In this document: piece after piece, positions 1 to 7,128 of the stretch
Layout of the letters: every line of letters begins with the position of its first letter
Position numbering within the stretch: position 1 is the first letter of the stretch
DNA from: Hydrogenophaga flava NBRC 102514
GTDB lineage: Bacteria > Pseudomonadota > Gammaproteobacteria > Burkholderiales > Burkholderiaceae_C
Length of the DNA stretch: 64,000 nucleotides
NCBI RefSeq assembly: GCF_001571145.1
Contig: NZ_BCTF01000004.1
Location: 124,001 to 188,000, forward strand
Direction of reading: 5' to 3'
Translations under genes and position numbers: made by a program
Notes under the pieces: model-generated
The model's input: only the letters and a program-made list of their open reading frames with translations
Databases searched by the model: none
What the model was told of the DNA's origin: nothing

Positions 1-1
1 A

Positions 2-544
2 TCACCCGTGCAGAGATGCCTGACTGCTGTGGACTACCTGTTCCCGTGGGACGGGTTGATTGGCAGATTCAAGTTTCGCAACGAGCCGGGATGGGCGGGC
101 CCGCTCGGGGACCTGATGGTGCAATCCGCCGCCAGGCAGAACTTCCTGGAGCCGGACATGTGGCTGGTGCCGGTGCCCGTGACGCCGGCGCGGCTGGCCG
201 AGCGTGGCTACAACCAGGCCTGGGAACTGTGCCGTGCAATCGGTCGGCAGACCGGTCTTCAGACCATGGCAGAGGCCTTGGTGCGCCTGGGTGACACGCC
301 GGACCAGCACCGCCTGACGCGCGCGCAGCGACTGGTCAATCTGCGGGGAGCATTCGTGGCCCATCCTCTCTTGGTGTCGAGGCTGTCAGGAAAGCGGGTG
401 GTCCTTGTTGACGACGTGCGCACCACGGGCGCCACCTTGCATCACGCAGGGCTGGCGCTTCGAAAGGCCGGCGCCGCCGAGGTCCGGGCACTGGTTTTGG
501 CGCGCACGCCACACGAAGCTCAAGACGGAGAGACCGGTCGATGA
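2..544 (+). CDS. comF: ComF family phosphoribosyltransferase-like protein (5' end outside window)
   Basis: The reading frame is open to the left edge, so the true start and the Cys-rich N-terminal region usual in ComF lie outside the window; a GTG at 8 is only the first candidate start inside it. The visible 178 residues carry the type I phosphoribosyltransferase PRPP-binding signature VVLVDDVRTTGAT and the preceding PVPVTPARLAERGYNQA stretch that is characteristic of ComF/GntX proteins. ComF proteins are associated with DNA uptake and competence in naturally transformable bacteria, but the biochemical reaction is poorly defined. It is followed by trmL on the same strand after about 95 bp. 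Confidence 0.85.
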   Translation, partial: SPVQRCLTAVDYLFPWDGLIGRFKFRNEPGWAGPLGDLMVQSAARQNFLEPDMWLVPVPVTPARLAERGYNQAWELCRAIGRQTGLQTMAEALVRLGDTPDQHRLTRAQRLVNLRGAFVAHPLLVSRLSGKRVVLVDDVRTTGATLHHAGLALRKAGAAEVRALVLARTPHEAQDGETGR

Positions 545-638
545 CACCGCTTCATATGCGCTTATGATCGCGCCCACCAAGGGTGTAGAAGACAAGGCCG
601 GCCCACCGGCCACAGCGTTGAAGGCAGCGCCTCGCCCC

Positions 639-1112
639 ATGTTCCACGTTGTTCTGGTCACACCGCAGATCCCGCCCAACACGGGCAATGTGATCCGCCT
701 GTGCGCCAACACGGGATGCCATCTGCACCTGATCGAGCCCCTGGGTTTCTCGATGGACGACAAGCAGATGCGCCGGGCCGGACTGGACTATCACGAATAC
801 GCCAGTGTCCAGCGCCATCCTGGCTGGACCCAGTTCCTCGACACCGCCCAACCTGTGCGCGAGCGCATGTTCGCCCTCACCACCCGGGGACAGGGGCAGG
901 CCTATGCCCAGCGCTTCATGCCCGGCGACTGGCTGGTCTTCGGCTGCGAGACCGAAGGACTGCCGACCAGTGTGCGCGAGCATTTCGCTGAGGAGCGCCA
1001 GTTGCGGCTGCCCATGCGGGAAGGCCAACGCAGCCTGAATCTTTCCAACGCGGTGGCGGTACTTGTTTACGAAGCGTGGCGCCAACAGGGATTCGGAGCG
1101 ACAAAACCGTGA
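639..1112 (+). CDS. trmL: tRNA (cytidine(34)-2'-O)-methyltransferase TrmL
   Basis: The protein has 157 residues, the same size as E. coli TrmL, when started at the ATG at 639. It is a SPOUT-class, SAM-dependent 2'-O-methyltransferase that modifies the wobble nucleotide of tRNA-Leu isoacceptors. Visible family motifs are NTGNVIRLCANTG near the N-terminus, FGCETEGLP in the middle and LPMREGQRSLNLSNAVA near the C-terminus, which together form the trefoil-knot cofactor site. A longer open frame exists upstream (from 405), but it overlaps comF and the first residues MFHVVLVTPQIPPNTGN match the normal TrmL start, so the shorter form is chosen. Confidence 0.93.
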   Translation: MFHVVLVTPQIPPNTGNVIRLCANTGCHLHLIEPLGFSMDDKQMRRAGLDYHEYASVQRHPGWTQFLDTAQPVRERMFALTTRGQGQAYAQRFMPGDWLVFGCETEGLPTSVREHFAEERQLRLPMREGQRSLNLSNAVAVLVYEAWRQQGFGATKP

Positions 1113-1266
1113 CGCATATCACTTCTTTGCTGAGGGAAGCACCCCACATTTGGGAGTTGCGGTCACCCACAATACGCGGGTTGGTTCAACCGCTGCATCA
1201 TTCGGTTCGAACTCCCGTCCTGTTTTGTATAGACGCTCTGCCCCTGCGGGCAGCCCGGAGGTTTTT

Positions 1267-1590
1267 TTGATTGCGACGCTGACCAGGCTCTTCAAAGGCA
1301 AGGCCGCACCCGGCAAGGGTGCGAAGGCTGTGCCGAGCCTGAAAGATCTTCAGGCCATCCGCTCCGCCCTGCTGCAGACCGTGGCGGACTGCGAAGGCAT
1401 CTCTGTGCATCGCTTGCGGCACAAGATCGAGCAAACGCAGACCGTGCAGGACCTCTGGCTGCTGCGCAACGACGCCTACCAGCTCATCTCCCAGGCAACC
1501 AGCCAGACGGTGGCCGCCGAACGGATCAATGCCCTTCTGGCCGTGTTTGAAGGCTGGGTCGACGCCCGTCAGCTGGGGCGCATCCGCTGA
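1267..1590 (+). CDS. Small conserved-type hypothetical protein, TTG start
   Basis: I do not recognise a named family. The 107-residue product is basic at its N-terminus (LTRLFKGKAAPGKGAK) and otherwise looks like a soluble all-helical protein; no signal peptide or membrane segment is seen. The start is a TTG at 1267 because a strong Shine-Dalgarno GGAGG (1257-1261) lies five bases upstream; no ATG or GTG is better placed. A 6-bp inverted repeat, CTGCCC/GGGCAG (1238-1253), sits just before the ribosome-binding site and could influence translation. The 154-bp gap after trmL argues for its own promoter; TTGTAT at 1225-1230 is a possible -10. It ends 7 bp from the convergent MaoC gene. Confidence 0.65.
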   Translation: MIATLTRLFKGKAAPGKGAKAVPSLKDLQAIRSALLQTVADCEGISVHRLRHKIEQTQTVQDLWLLRNDAYQLISQATSQTVAAERINALLAVFEGWVDARQLGRIR

Positions 1591-1597
1591 GCGACGC

Positions 1598-2053
1598 TCA
1601 GGGATAACGCCGCACCAGGGCCTCGGCCACACACACCGGCTTCTCGGCCCCTTCGCGCTCGATAGCCACCGACCAGGCCATCTGCAGGCCATTGCCTTCG
1701 ATTGGCGCGGCCGACAAGAGCGTCATGCGCGCCCGCAAACGGCTGCCCACCGGCACGGGTGAGGTGAAACGCACCTTGTTAAGACCGTAGTTCACCCCCA
1801 TGCCGCCCTGCCGGATTTCGAACGCCGAGTCGAAAAATACGGGCAGCAGCGACAGGGTGAGGAAGCCGTGCGCGATCGGTGCGCCGAAGGGGCCTGCACG
1901 CGCGCGCTCCACATCCACATGGATCCACTGGTGGTCACCAGTCGCGTCGGCAAAGCGGTTGACCTGTTCCTGGGTCACGGTGACCCAGTCGCTGGTGGCC
2001 ACTTCCTGACCCACACAGGCCGCAAGTTCGTCGAGGGTGTCGAAGCTTCTCAT
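1598..2053 (-). CDS. MaoC family (R)-specific enoyl-CoA hydratase-like dehydratase
   Basis: The 151-residue protein is a single hot-dog fold of the MaoC type. The hydratase signature is visible in FADATGDHQWIHVDVERA, containing the catalytic-type Asp and His, followed by AHGFLTLSLLPVF. Family members hydrate 2-enoyl-CoA to (R)-3-hydroxyacyl-CoA in fatty-acid or polyhydroxyalkanoate metabolism, or act as nodulation-protein-N-like dehydratases. The start at 2053 (MRSFDTLDEL) is preferred over an upstream in-frame ATG at 2098 because the family begins at this point. It is the last of a minus-strand group with the ParA-like gene 66 bp upstream. The exact substrate cannot be read from sequence. 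Confidence 0.85.
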   Translation of the reverse strand: MRSFDTLDELAACVGQEVATSDWVTVTQEQVNRFADATGDHQWIHVDVERARAGPFGAPIAHGFLTLSLLPVFFDSAFEIRQGGMGVNYGLNKVRFTSPVPVGSRLRARMTLLSAAPIEGNGLQMAWSVAIEREGAEKPVCVAEALVRRYP

Positions 2054-2119
2054 GGAGGCCGACTCTAGGGCCTGGGCCCCGCAAGACACTGTCGGCACCG
2101 CGACAGCGCCGGACCGGGT

Positions 2120-2737
2120 TCAGCGATCCAGCCAGTCGCAGATGCCGCGCCACTGCTCCAGGTCCTTTTCCACACGGCCGGGCGCCACGTCGAACAGCGT
2201 GAGTCCGCGCGCAGCAAGGTGGATGTAGTTCTGCGTGTCGCGCAGGTAGCCCAGCACCGGCAGCCCCAGCCCGTCGACGAATTCGTGCAGCTTGTCGGCC
2301 GCAATCGTGCGGGCGTCAACCCGCATGCCGACGATGCCCACCTGCAGATGCCCCGCGTGTTTGGACTGAGCGAGCTCGTCAAGGAACGCGCGCGTGGCGT
2401 AGATGTCGAAGATGCTCGGCTGCAGCGGCACCAGCACCTTGTCGGCGTGTTTGAGCGCATCCTTGCACAGCGCACCGTGCAGGCCGGCGGGCGTGTCCAG
2501 CACCACATGGGTCGTCCCCTTGGGTGGCTTGCCCACATGGTCACCCGACACCTCCCACGAGCGGATCGGGCGGGCGGCCGCAGGGCGCAGGCTCAGCCAG
2601 AGCGCGGACGACTGCTGGCGGTCGGCGTCGCCCAGCATCACGGCGTTGCCGCGGCTGGCCAGGTAGCCGGCCACATTGGTCGACAGGGTGGACTTGCCCA
2701 CCCCTCCCTTCGGATTTGCGATCACCACCACCGGCAT
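2120..2737 (-). CDS. ParA/MinD-like P-loop ATPase
   Basis: The 205-residue protein starts with the deviant Walker A motif KGGVGKST (residues 10-17) typical of ParA/MinD/Soj ATPases, followed by the switch region GDADRQQSSALWL and a Walker B-type VVLDTPAGL. It is short, without the N-terminal DNA-binding extension of plasmid ParA. Such orphan ParA-like proteins position cellular cargo (chromosome, chemoreceptors, secretion machinery) on the nucleoid or membrane. No parB or obvious partner gene lies next to it; its neighbours are a MaoC hydratase and a TauE exporter, so its cargo is unknown. Confidence 0.85.
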   Translation of the reverse strand: MPVVVIANPKGGVGKSTLSTNVAGYLASRGNAVMLGDADRQQSSALWLSLRPAAARPIRSWEVSGDHVGKPPKGTTHVVLDTPAGLHGALCKDALKHADKVLVPLQPSIFDIYATRAFLDELAQSKHAGHLQVGIVGMRVDARTIAADKLHEFVDGLGLPVLGYLRDTQNYIHLAARGLTLFDVAPGRVEKDLEQWRGICDWLDR

Positions 2738-2767
2738 ACGGACCTCCTCGGGCGCACGGAACGCCGG

Positions 2768-3532
2768 CTATGTTAACGGCCGCGCGTCCCAGAGCAGCTT
2801 GACCGCGGTCAGGAACATGCCGGTATAGACCATGCGGTAGAACAGGACCTGGTTGATGCGGTGCGCGATGCGCACGCCCACCCACACCCCGATCGGCGCG
2901 AACGGCAGCAACGCCAGCGAGGTGGCCATGTTGCGCCAGTCCAGCAGACCCAGCCAGGCGTACGGAATCCATTTGGAGAGGTTGATGAAGAAAAAGAAGA
3001 AGGCCATGGTGCCGGTGAACAGCACTGGTCTGAGCTTCAGCGGAATCACATAGGCATTGATTGGCGGCCCGCCCGCGTGGGCGATGAAACTGGTGAAGCC
3101 GGACGTGGCCGTCAGGATCGCGCCCAGCCATTTCGGCGGTGGCGGGCTGTCGGCGCGGGGCGGAAACAGCAGGCGCTGCGCCAGGAACAGCAGCGTCACC
3201 AGCCCCACCACCCCGGCCACCACCCGGGCATCCAGGACGCGGAACAACACGGTGCCCAGGACGATGCCGGCCAAGCCGAACGGCAGCAGGAACTTCAGCA
3301 GCGCCCGGTCCACATCCTTGCGGAATGCCGCCATGCCCAGCAGGTCCATCACCAGCAGCACCGGCATCAGGATCGCCGCCGCCTGCGGCACTGTGACCGC
3401 CAGCGCCATCATGGGCACAGCCAGCGAACCGAAGCCCGCACCGAAGCCGCTCTTGCTCACGCCCAGCAGCAGCACCGCGGGGATCGAGACCGCGTAGAAG
3501 AACGGGTCGGTGATCAGCGGCAGCGCGCTCAC
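2768..3532 (-). CDS. TauE/SafE family sulfite/anion exporter permease
   Basis: This 254-residue integral membrane protein belongs to the TauE/SafE (DUF81) family, with about eight hydrophobic segments and the family-typical GxGxGFGSLAVPMM region near the N-terminus. Members export sulfite, sulfoacetate or related organic anions, though many are uncharacterised. The start is the GTG at 3532, which overlaps the stop of the upstream thiolase gene in a GTGA arrangement, so the two are translationally coupled; the frame extends upstream of this only into the thiolase gene. Coupling to a thiolase hints at release of an anion from a degradative pathway, but this is inference. Confidence 0.85.
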   Translation of the reverse strand: MSALPLITDPFFYAVSIPAVLLLGVSKSGFGAGFGSLAVPMMALAVTVPQAAAILMPVLLVMDLLGMAAFRKDVDRALLKFLLPFGLAGIVLGTVLFRVLDARVVAGVVGLVTLLFLAQRLLFPPRADSPPPPKWLGAILTATSGFTSFIAHAGGPPINAYVIPLKLRPVLFTGTMAFFFFFINLSKWIPYAWLGLLDWRNMATSLALLPFAPIGVWVGVRIAHRINQVLFYRMVYTGMFLTAVKLLWDARPLT

Positions 3533-4731
3533 ACGCGCTCGATGATCAACGCAATGCCCTGGCCCACGCCGATGCGCATGGTGCACAGCGCATAGCGCCC
3601 ACCCGTGGCGTGCAGGCGGTTGACCGCCGTAGTGGCCAGCCGCGCGCCGCTGGCGCCCAGCGGGTGGCCGAGCGCGATCGCGCCGCCCCAGGCGTTCACG
3701 CGCTCGTCGTCGTCCTTGAGGCCCAGCATGCGCAGCACGGCCAGGCCCTGGGCCGCAAAGGCCTCGTTGAGTTCGATCACGTCGAGCTGCTCCAGCGTCA
3801 GCCCGGTCTGGGCCAGGACCTTCTGCGTGGCCGGTGCCGGGCCGATGCCCATGATGCGCGGCGCCACACCGGCCGTGGCCATGCCCACAATGCGGGCCTT
3901 GGGCGTCAGGCCGTTCTTTGCCGCCGTGGCCTCGTCGGCCAGCAGCAGGGCGCAGGCGCCGTCGTTGACGCCGCTGGCGTTGCCGGCGGTCACCGTACCG
4001 TCGGGTCGCACCACCCCCTTGAGTTTGGCCAGTGCTTCCAGGCTGGTCTCGCGCGGGTGTTCGTCGGTGTCGACCACCACCGCATCACCCTTCTTCTGCG
4101 GAATGCTCACCGGACAGATCTCGCGCGCCAGATGGCCGGCCTTGATCGCCGCCACCGCGCGCATCTGGCTGGCCAGGGCCATGCGGTCCTGGGCTTCGCG
4201 CTCGATCTTGAAATCGGTCGCCACGTTCTCAGCCGTCTCGGGCATGGAGTCCACGCCGTACTTCTCCTTCATCAGTTTGTTGACGAAGCGCCAGCCGATG
4301 GTGGTGTCGTAGACGACGTTGGCACGGCTGAAGGCGCTCTCGGCCTTGGGCATGACGAAGGGCGCGCGGCTCATGCTCTCCACGCCGCCGGCGATCATCA
4401 GGCCCGCTTCTCCGGCCTTGATGGCGCGTGCGGCCGTGCCCACAGCGTCCAGCCCCGAGCCGCACAGGCGGTTGATGGTGGCACCCGGTACCTCCAGCGG
4501 CAGCCCGGCCAGCAGGCTGCTCATGTGGGCGACGTTGCGGTTGTCTTCACCGGCCTGGTTGGCGCAGCCGTAGAGCACGTCGGTCACGGCTTCCCAGTCC
4601 ACCGAAGGATTGCGCGCCATCAGCGCCTTCAGGGGAATGGCACCGAGGTCGTCGGTGCGCACGGAGGACAGGGCGCCGCCGTAGCGGCCGAAGGGGGTGC
4701 GGATGGCGTCGCAGATGAATGCCTGTGGCAT
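3529..4731 (-). CDS. 3-oxoadipyl-CoA/acetyl-CoA acyltransferase (thiolase), PcaF/PaaJ type, with a Cys-to-Arg change
   Basis: The 400-residue protein is full length for PcaF/PaaJ thiolases, which cleave 3-oxoadipyl-CoA to succinyl-CoA and acetyl-CoA in aromatic degradation. The nucleophile Cys90 is present in NRLCGSGLDAV and the catalytic His in GHPLGASGARL. However, the C-terminal motif reads ALCTMRIGVGQG, with Arg386 (codon 3574-3576, CGC) where thiolases normally have the proton-relay Cys of (M/L)CIGxGxG. One base change (TGC to CGC) would explain it. ATG 4731 gives the standard N-terminus MPQAFICDAIRTPFGRYGG. No other pca or paa gene is in the window. Activity is therefore uncertain. Confidence 0.88.
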   Translation of the reverse strand: MPQAFICDAIRTPFGRYGGALSSVRTDDLGAIPLKALMARNPSVDWEAVTDVLYGCANQAGEDNRNVAHMSSLLAGLPLEVPGATINRLCGSGLDAVGTAARAIKAGEAGLMIAGGVESMSRAPFVMPKAESAFSRANVVYDTTIGWRFVNKLMKEKYGVDSMPETAENVATDFKIEREAQDRMALASQMRAVAAIKAGHLAREICPVSIPQKKGDAVVVDTDEHPRETSLEALAKLKGVVRPDGTVTAGNASGVNDGACALLLADEATAAKNGLTPKARIVGMATAGVAPRIMGIGPAPATQKVLAQTGLTLEQLDVIELNEAFAAQGLAVLRMLGLKDDDERVNAWGGAIALGHPLGASGARLATTAVNRLHATGGRYALCTMRIGVGQGIALIIERV

Positions 4732-4769
4732 GGTGTGTCTCCTCGAAAGACATGCAGGATAATGCATCC

Positions 4770-5207
4770 ATGTTCAGTCCGTCCCAAGCCGATGTCCGGC
4801 GCTTCTTCTGTGCCGTGCACGCCAAGCAACAGTCCGGTGAGGCCATGGAGGCCATCGAGATGTTGGCCGGCCAGTGGATCGCCGAGCACCCGGAGTACCA
4901 CGCCGCTCTCTCGGACGTCGATGCGGCGCTGGCGCAGATGGGCACCCCCGGCGACGGCGGGCAGGAGAACCCCTTCCTGCACCTGTCCATGCACCTGTCG
5001 ATCAGCGAGCAGTGCAGCATCGACCAGCCCCCCGGTATCCGGCAGGCAGTGGAACTGCTGACCGCGCGCCGCGGCGACCTGCACGCCGCCCACCACGAGG
5101 TGATGGAGTGCCTGGGCCGCATGATCTGGGAAAGCCAGCGCTCGGGCCGTCCGCCCGACGGTCAGGCCTACATCGACCAGGTGCGGCGCCGCGCCACCCA
5201 GGACTGA
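4770..5207 (+). CDS. DUF1841 family protein
   Basis: The 145-residue soluble protein matches the DUF1841 family of beta- and gammaproteobacteria, whose function is unknown. Family-like features are the N-terminal MFSPSQADVRRFFC, the central ENPFLHLSMHLSISEQ and the C-terminal GRMIWESQRSGRPPDGQAYID. The ATG at 4770 is chosen because MF(S/N)PS is the usual beginning. It is divergent from the thiolase gene (38 bp between start codons) and is followed directly by a strong bidirectional terminator shared with the convergent cytochrome c4 gene. Confidence 0.85.
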   Translation: MFSPSQADVRRFFCAVHAKQQSGEAMEAIEMLAGQWIAEHPEYHAALSDVDAALAQMGTPGDGGQENPFLHLSMHLSISEQCSIDQPPGIRQAVELLTARRGDLHAAHHEVMECLGRMIWESQRSGRPPDGQAYIDQVRRRATQD

Positions 5208-5215
5208 AACAAAAA

Positions 5216-5238
5216 AGCCGCTCAGTGAGCGGCTTTTT
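5216..5238. terminator. Bidirectional Rho-independent terminator
   Basis: A nearly perfect hairpin with stem AGCCGCT/AGCGGCT and a short loop (5216-5234) is flanked by six A residues on one side and five T residues on the other, so it can terminate both the DUF1841 gene (plus) and the cytochrome c4 gene (minus). It lies exactly between the two convergent stop codons. Confidence 0.9.
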
Positions 5239-5254
5239 CATGGGCGGCTTTCAA

Positions 5255-5923
5255 TCAGCGGAAGCGCGACTGCGGCACCGTCTGCAGGTCGCCGTCCAGC
5301 GAACCCAGGTACTTGGCGATCTCGCGCATTTCGGCGGGCTTGAACTGCTTGGCGATGCCGGCCATCACGCCGTTGGAGCGGCCGACCACGTTGTTGCCCT
5401 CGACCGTATAGGACTTGAGCGCGACGTAGAGGTAGTCGGAGTGCTGGCCAGCGATCTTGGGATAGCTCGGATCGATGGGCTTGGCGAAGTTGGCGCCGTG
5501 GCAGGAAGCGCAGGCACCCTTCTGGATCAGGGCGGCGGCGGCAGCGCTCGCCGTCTTGGGCGTTTCCGCCGGCGCGGCACCGGCTTGCGCGGAATAGAAC
5601 GCGGCCAGGTCGGCCATGTCCTGCTCGGAGAGCGAACCGGCGATGCCACGCATGGACGGGTGCTTGCGATCGCCCTTCTTGTAGGCGGTCAGCGCGGAGA
5701 CGATGTATTTGTCGGACTGACCCGAAATCTTGGGGACCTTGTGGATCTCGGGGAAGCTGTTCTGGTAGCCCTTGATGCCGTGGCAACCAATGCACATTTC
5801 AGCTTTTTTCTGACCGGCCTCGGCCGAGCCGGTCACACCTTGCGCCTGGGCAGCCGAAACCGCTGCAAGAAGGGTCGCAGCGGCGACAACAGTACGGGCG
5901 AACGTAGGCAGCGGATGGGTCAT
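5255..5923 (-). CDS. Cytochrome c4-type di-heme cytochrome c
   Basis: The 222-residue precursor starts with a Sec signal peptide (TVVAAATLLAAVSAAQA) and contains two cytochrome c domains, each with a haem attachment site: CIGCH at 44-48 and CASCH at 138-142; Met ligands lie in the MRGIAGSLS and NGVMAGIAKQF segments. This is the cytochrome c4 pattern: a periplasmic, membrane-associated electron donor to terminal oxidases (cbb3-type) or nitrite reduction. Start at 5923 (MTHPLPTF) is preferred over an ATG at 5962 because the signal peptide follows it. A perfect FNR-type box lies 26 bp upstream of this start. Confidence 0.92.
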   Translation of the reverse strand: MTHPLPTFARTVVAAATLLAAVSAAQAQGVTGSAEAGQKKAEMCIGCHGIKGYQNSFPEIHKVPKISGQSDKYIVSALTAYKKGDRKHPSMRGIAGSLSEQDMADLAAFYSAQAGAAPAETPKTASAAAAALIQKGACASCHGANFAKPIDPSYPKIAGQHSDYLYVALKSYTVEGNNVVGRSNGVMAGIAKQFKPAEMREIAKYLGSLDGDLQTVPQSRFR

Positions 5924-5948
5924 TTTGCAAGCACAATGAAGTGAACGA

Positions 5949-5962
5949 TTGATAAAAATCAA
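5949..5962. promoter_or_regulatory. FNR/Anr-type binding site
   Basis: The sequence TTGAT-AAAA-ATCAA is an exact match to the FNR/Anr consensus TTGATnnnnATCAA. It lies in the 126-bp divergent region between the cytochrome c4 gene (start 5923, minus) and the MoxR gene (start 6050, plus). Its centre is about 32 bp from the cytochrome start codon and about 94 bp from the MoxR start codon, so a class II activator position (-41.5) would suit a transcript reading towards MoxR with a leader near 50 bases, whereas for the cytochrome it would sit close to or over the promoter. Confidence 0.7.
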
Positions 5963-5985
5963 CAGACGATTATATAGACTCGACC

Positions 5986-6005
5986 ATCAATAACGGCTTA
6001 TTGAT
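5986..6005. repeat. 8-bp perfect inverted repeat in divergent promoter region
   Basis: ATCAATAA-CGGC-TTATTGAT is a perfect 8-bp palindrome with a 4-bp spacer, located between the FNR-type box and the MoxR gene, about 45 bp before the MoxR start. It could be a second operator or a leader hairpin for the MoxR transcript; it has no T-tract that would make it a terminator. Confidence 0.5.
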
Positions 6006-6049
6006 AACCCTGACCCACAGGCCCATCCACCGTTCTTTCCCGCTCTTCC

Positions 6050-6904
6050 ATGAAGTTCCAAGGCTCACAAAACTACGTCGCCACGCAGGACCTGATGCTG
6101 GCCGTCAACGCCGCCATCACGCTCAAGCGCCCGCTGCTCGTCAAGGGCGAACCCGGCACCGGCAAGACCATGCTGGCCGAAGAAGTGGCGCAGGCGCTGG
6201 ACATGCCGCTGCTTCAGTGGCACATCAAGTCCACCACCAAGGCGCAGCAAGGCCTCTATGAATACGACGCGGTGAACCGCCTGCGCGACAGCCAGCTCAA
6301 CACCGCCGACAGCGCCGAGCGAGTGAAGGACATCCGCAACTACATCGTGCAGGGTGTGCTGTGGCAGGCCTTCACCGCTGACCGCCCGGTGGCCCTGCTG
6401 ATCGATGAAATCGACAAGGCCGACATCGAATTCCCGAACGACCTGCTGCGCGAAATCGACCGCATGGAGTTCTATTGCTACGAGACGCGCGAACTCATCA
6501 AGGCCAAGCACCGGCCGCTGGTCTTCATCACATCGAATAACGAGAAGGAACTGCCCGACGCCTTCCTGCGCCGCTGCTTCTTCCACTACATCAAGTTCCC
6601 GGATGCCGACACGATGAAGAAGATCGTGGACGTGCATTTCCCCAAGCTCAAGGACGAGCTGCTGACGGTGGCGATGAAGACCTTCTACGACGTGCGCAAC
6701 CTGCCCGGCCTGAAGAAGAAGCCGTCCACCAGCGAGCTGCTGGACTGGCTCAAGCTGCTGATGGCCGAAGACATCCCGCTCGAAGCGCTGCAGAGCGCCG
6801 ACAACAAGGTGTCGATCCCTCCGCTGGTGGGTGCCCTGCTCAAGAACGAGCAGGACACGACGCTGTTTGAAAAGCTGGTGTTCATGAACCAGAGGAACCG
6901 GTGA
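6050..6904 (+). CDS. MoxR family AAA+ ATPase
   Basis: The 284-residue AAA+ ATPase has Walker A GEPGTGKT (residues 34-41), Walker B ALLIDEIDKAD and sensor 1 region FITSNNEKELPDAFLRRC. MoxR ATPases act as chaperone-like remodelers, often with a von Willebrand factor A (VWA) partner protein, to mature or load cofactors into enzymes or to control stress responses. Here a CoxE-like VWA gene follows on the same strand with one small lipoprotein gene in between, which supports a MoxR-VWA working pair. The target of this pair is not indicated by the neighbours. Confidence 0.92.
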   Translation: MKFQGSQNYVATQDLMLAVNAAITLKRPLLVKGEPGTGKTMLAEEVAQALDMPLLQWHIKSTTKAQQGLYEYDAVNRLRDSQLNTADSAERVKDIRNYIVQGVLWQAFTADRPVALLIDEIDKADIEFPNDLLREIDRMEFYCYETRELIKAKHRPLVFITSNNEKELPDAFLRRCFFHYIKFPDADTMKKIVDVHFPKLKDELLTVAMKTFYDVRNLPGLKKKPSTSELLDWLKLLMAEDIPLEALQSADNKVSIPPLVGALLKNEQDTTLFEKLVFMNQRNR

Positions 6905-6918
6905 AGGAGGATCGAACC

Positions 6919-7068
6919 ATGATGAAAAGACTCGCCTGCCTGGCTGCGCTCCTGGCATTGCTTTCGGCCTGCTCCAGTCCTCCAAGTGGCGGGCGCTGCG
7001 ACAAGCCCAAACGCAGCGATGGCTCCCAGCCGTATGACCCCTATTGCAGTGGCGAGTACAACAAGTAG
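6919..7068 (+). CDS. Small lipoprotein (49 aa)
   Basis: An ATG at 6919 is preceded by a strong AAGGAGG (6903-6909) and opens a 49-codon frame: a lysine/arginine start (MMKRLACL), a hydrophobic segment, and a lipobox LLSAC giving a lipidated Cys at residue 18. The mature part is only about 32 residues and carries two further Cys residues (GRCDKPK and DPYCSGE) that could form a disulfide. It is inserted between the MoxR and VWA genes. I know no function for it; the signal peptide and ribosome-binding site are the evidence that it is real. Confidence 0.7.
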   Translation: MMKRLACLAALLALLSACSSPPSGGRCDKPKRSDGSQPYDPYCSGEYNK

Positions 7069-7128
7069 TTCGGCACAGGTGCCGCGCAACACACCTCCCT
7101 GTCTGCACCAAGTCACAGGACGGGTTCT

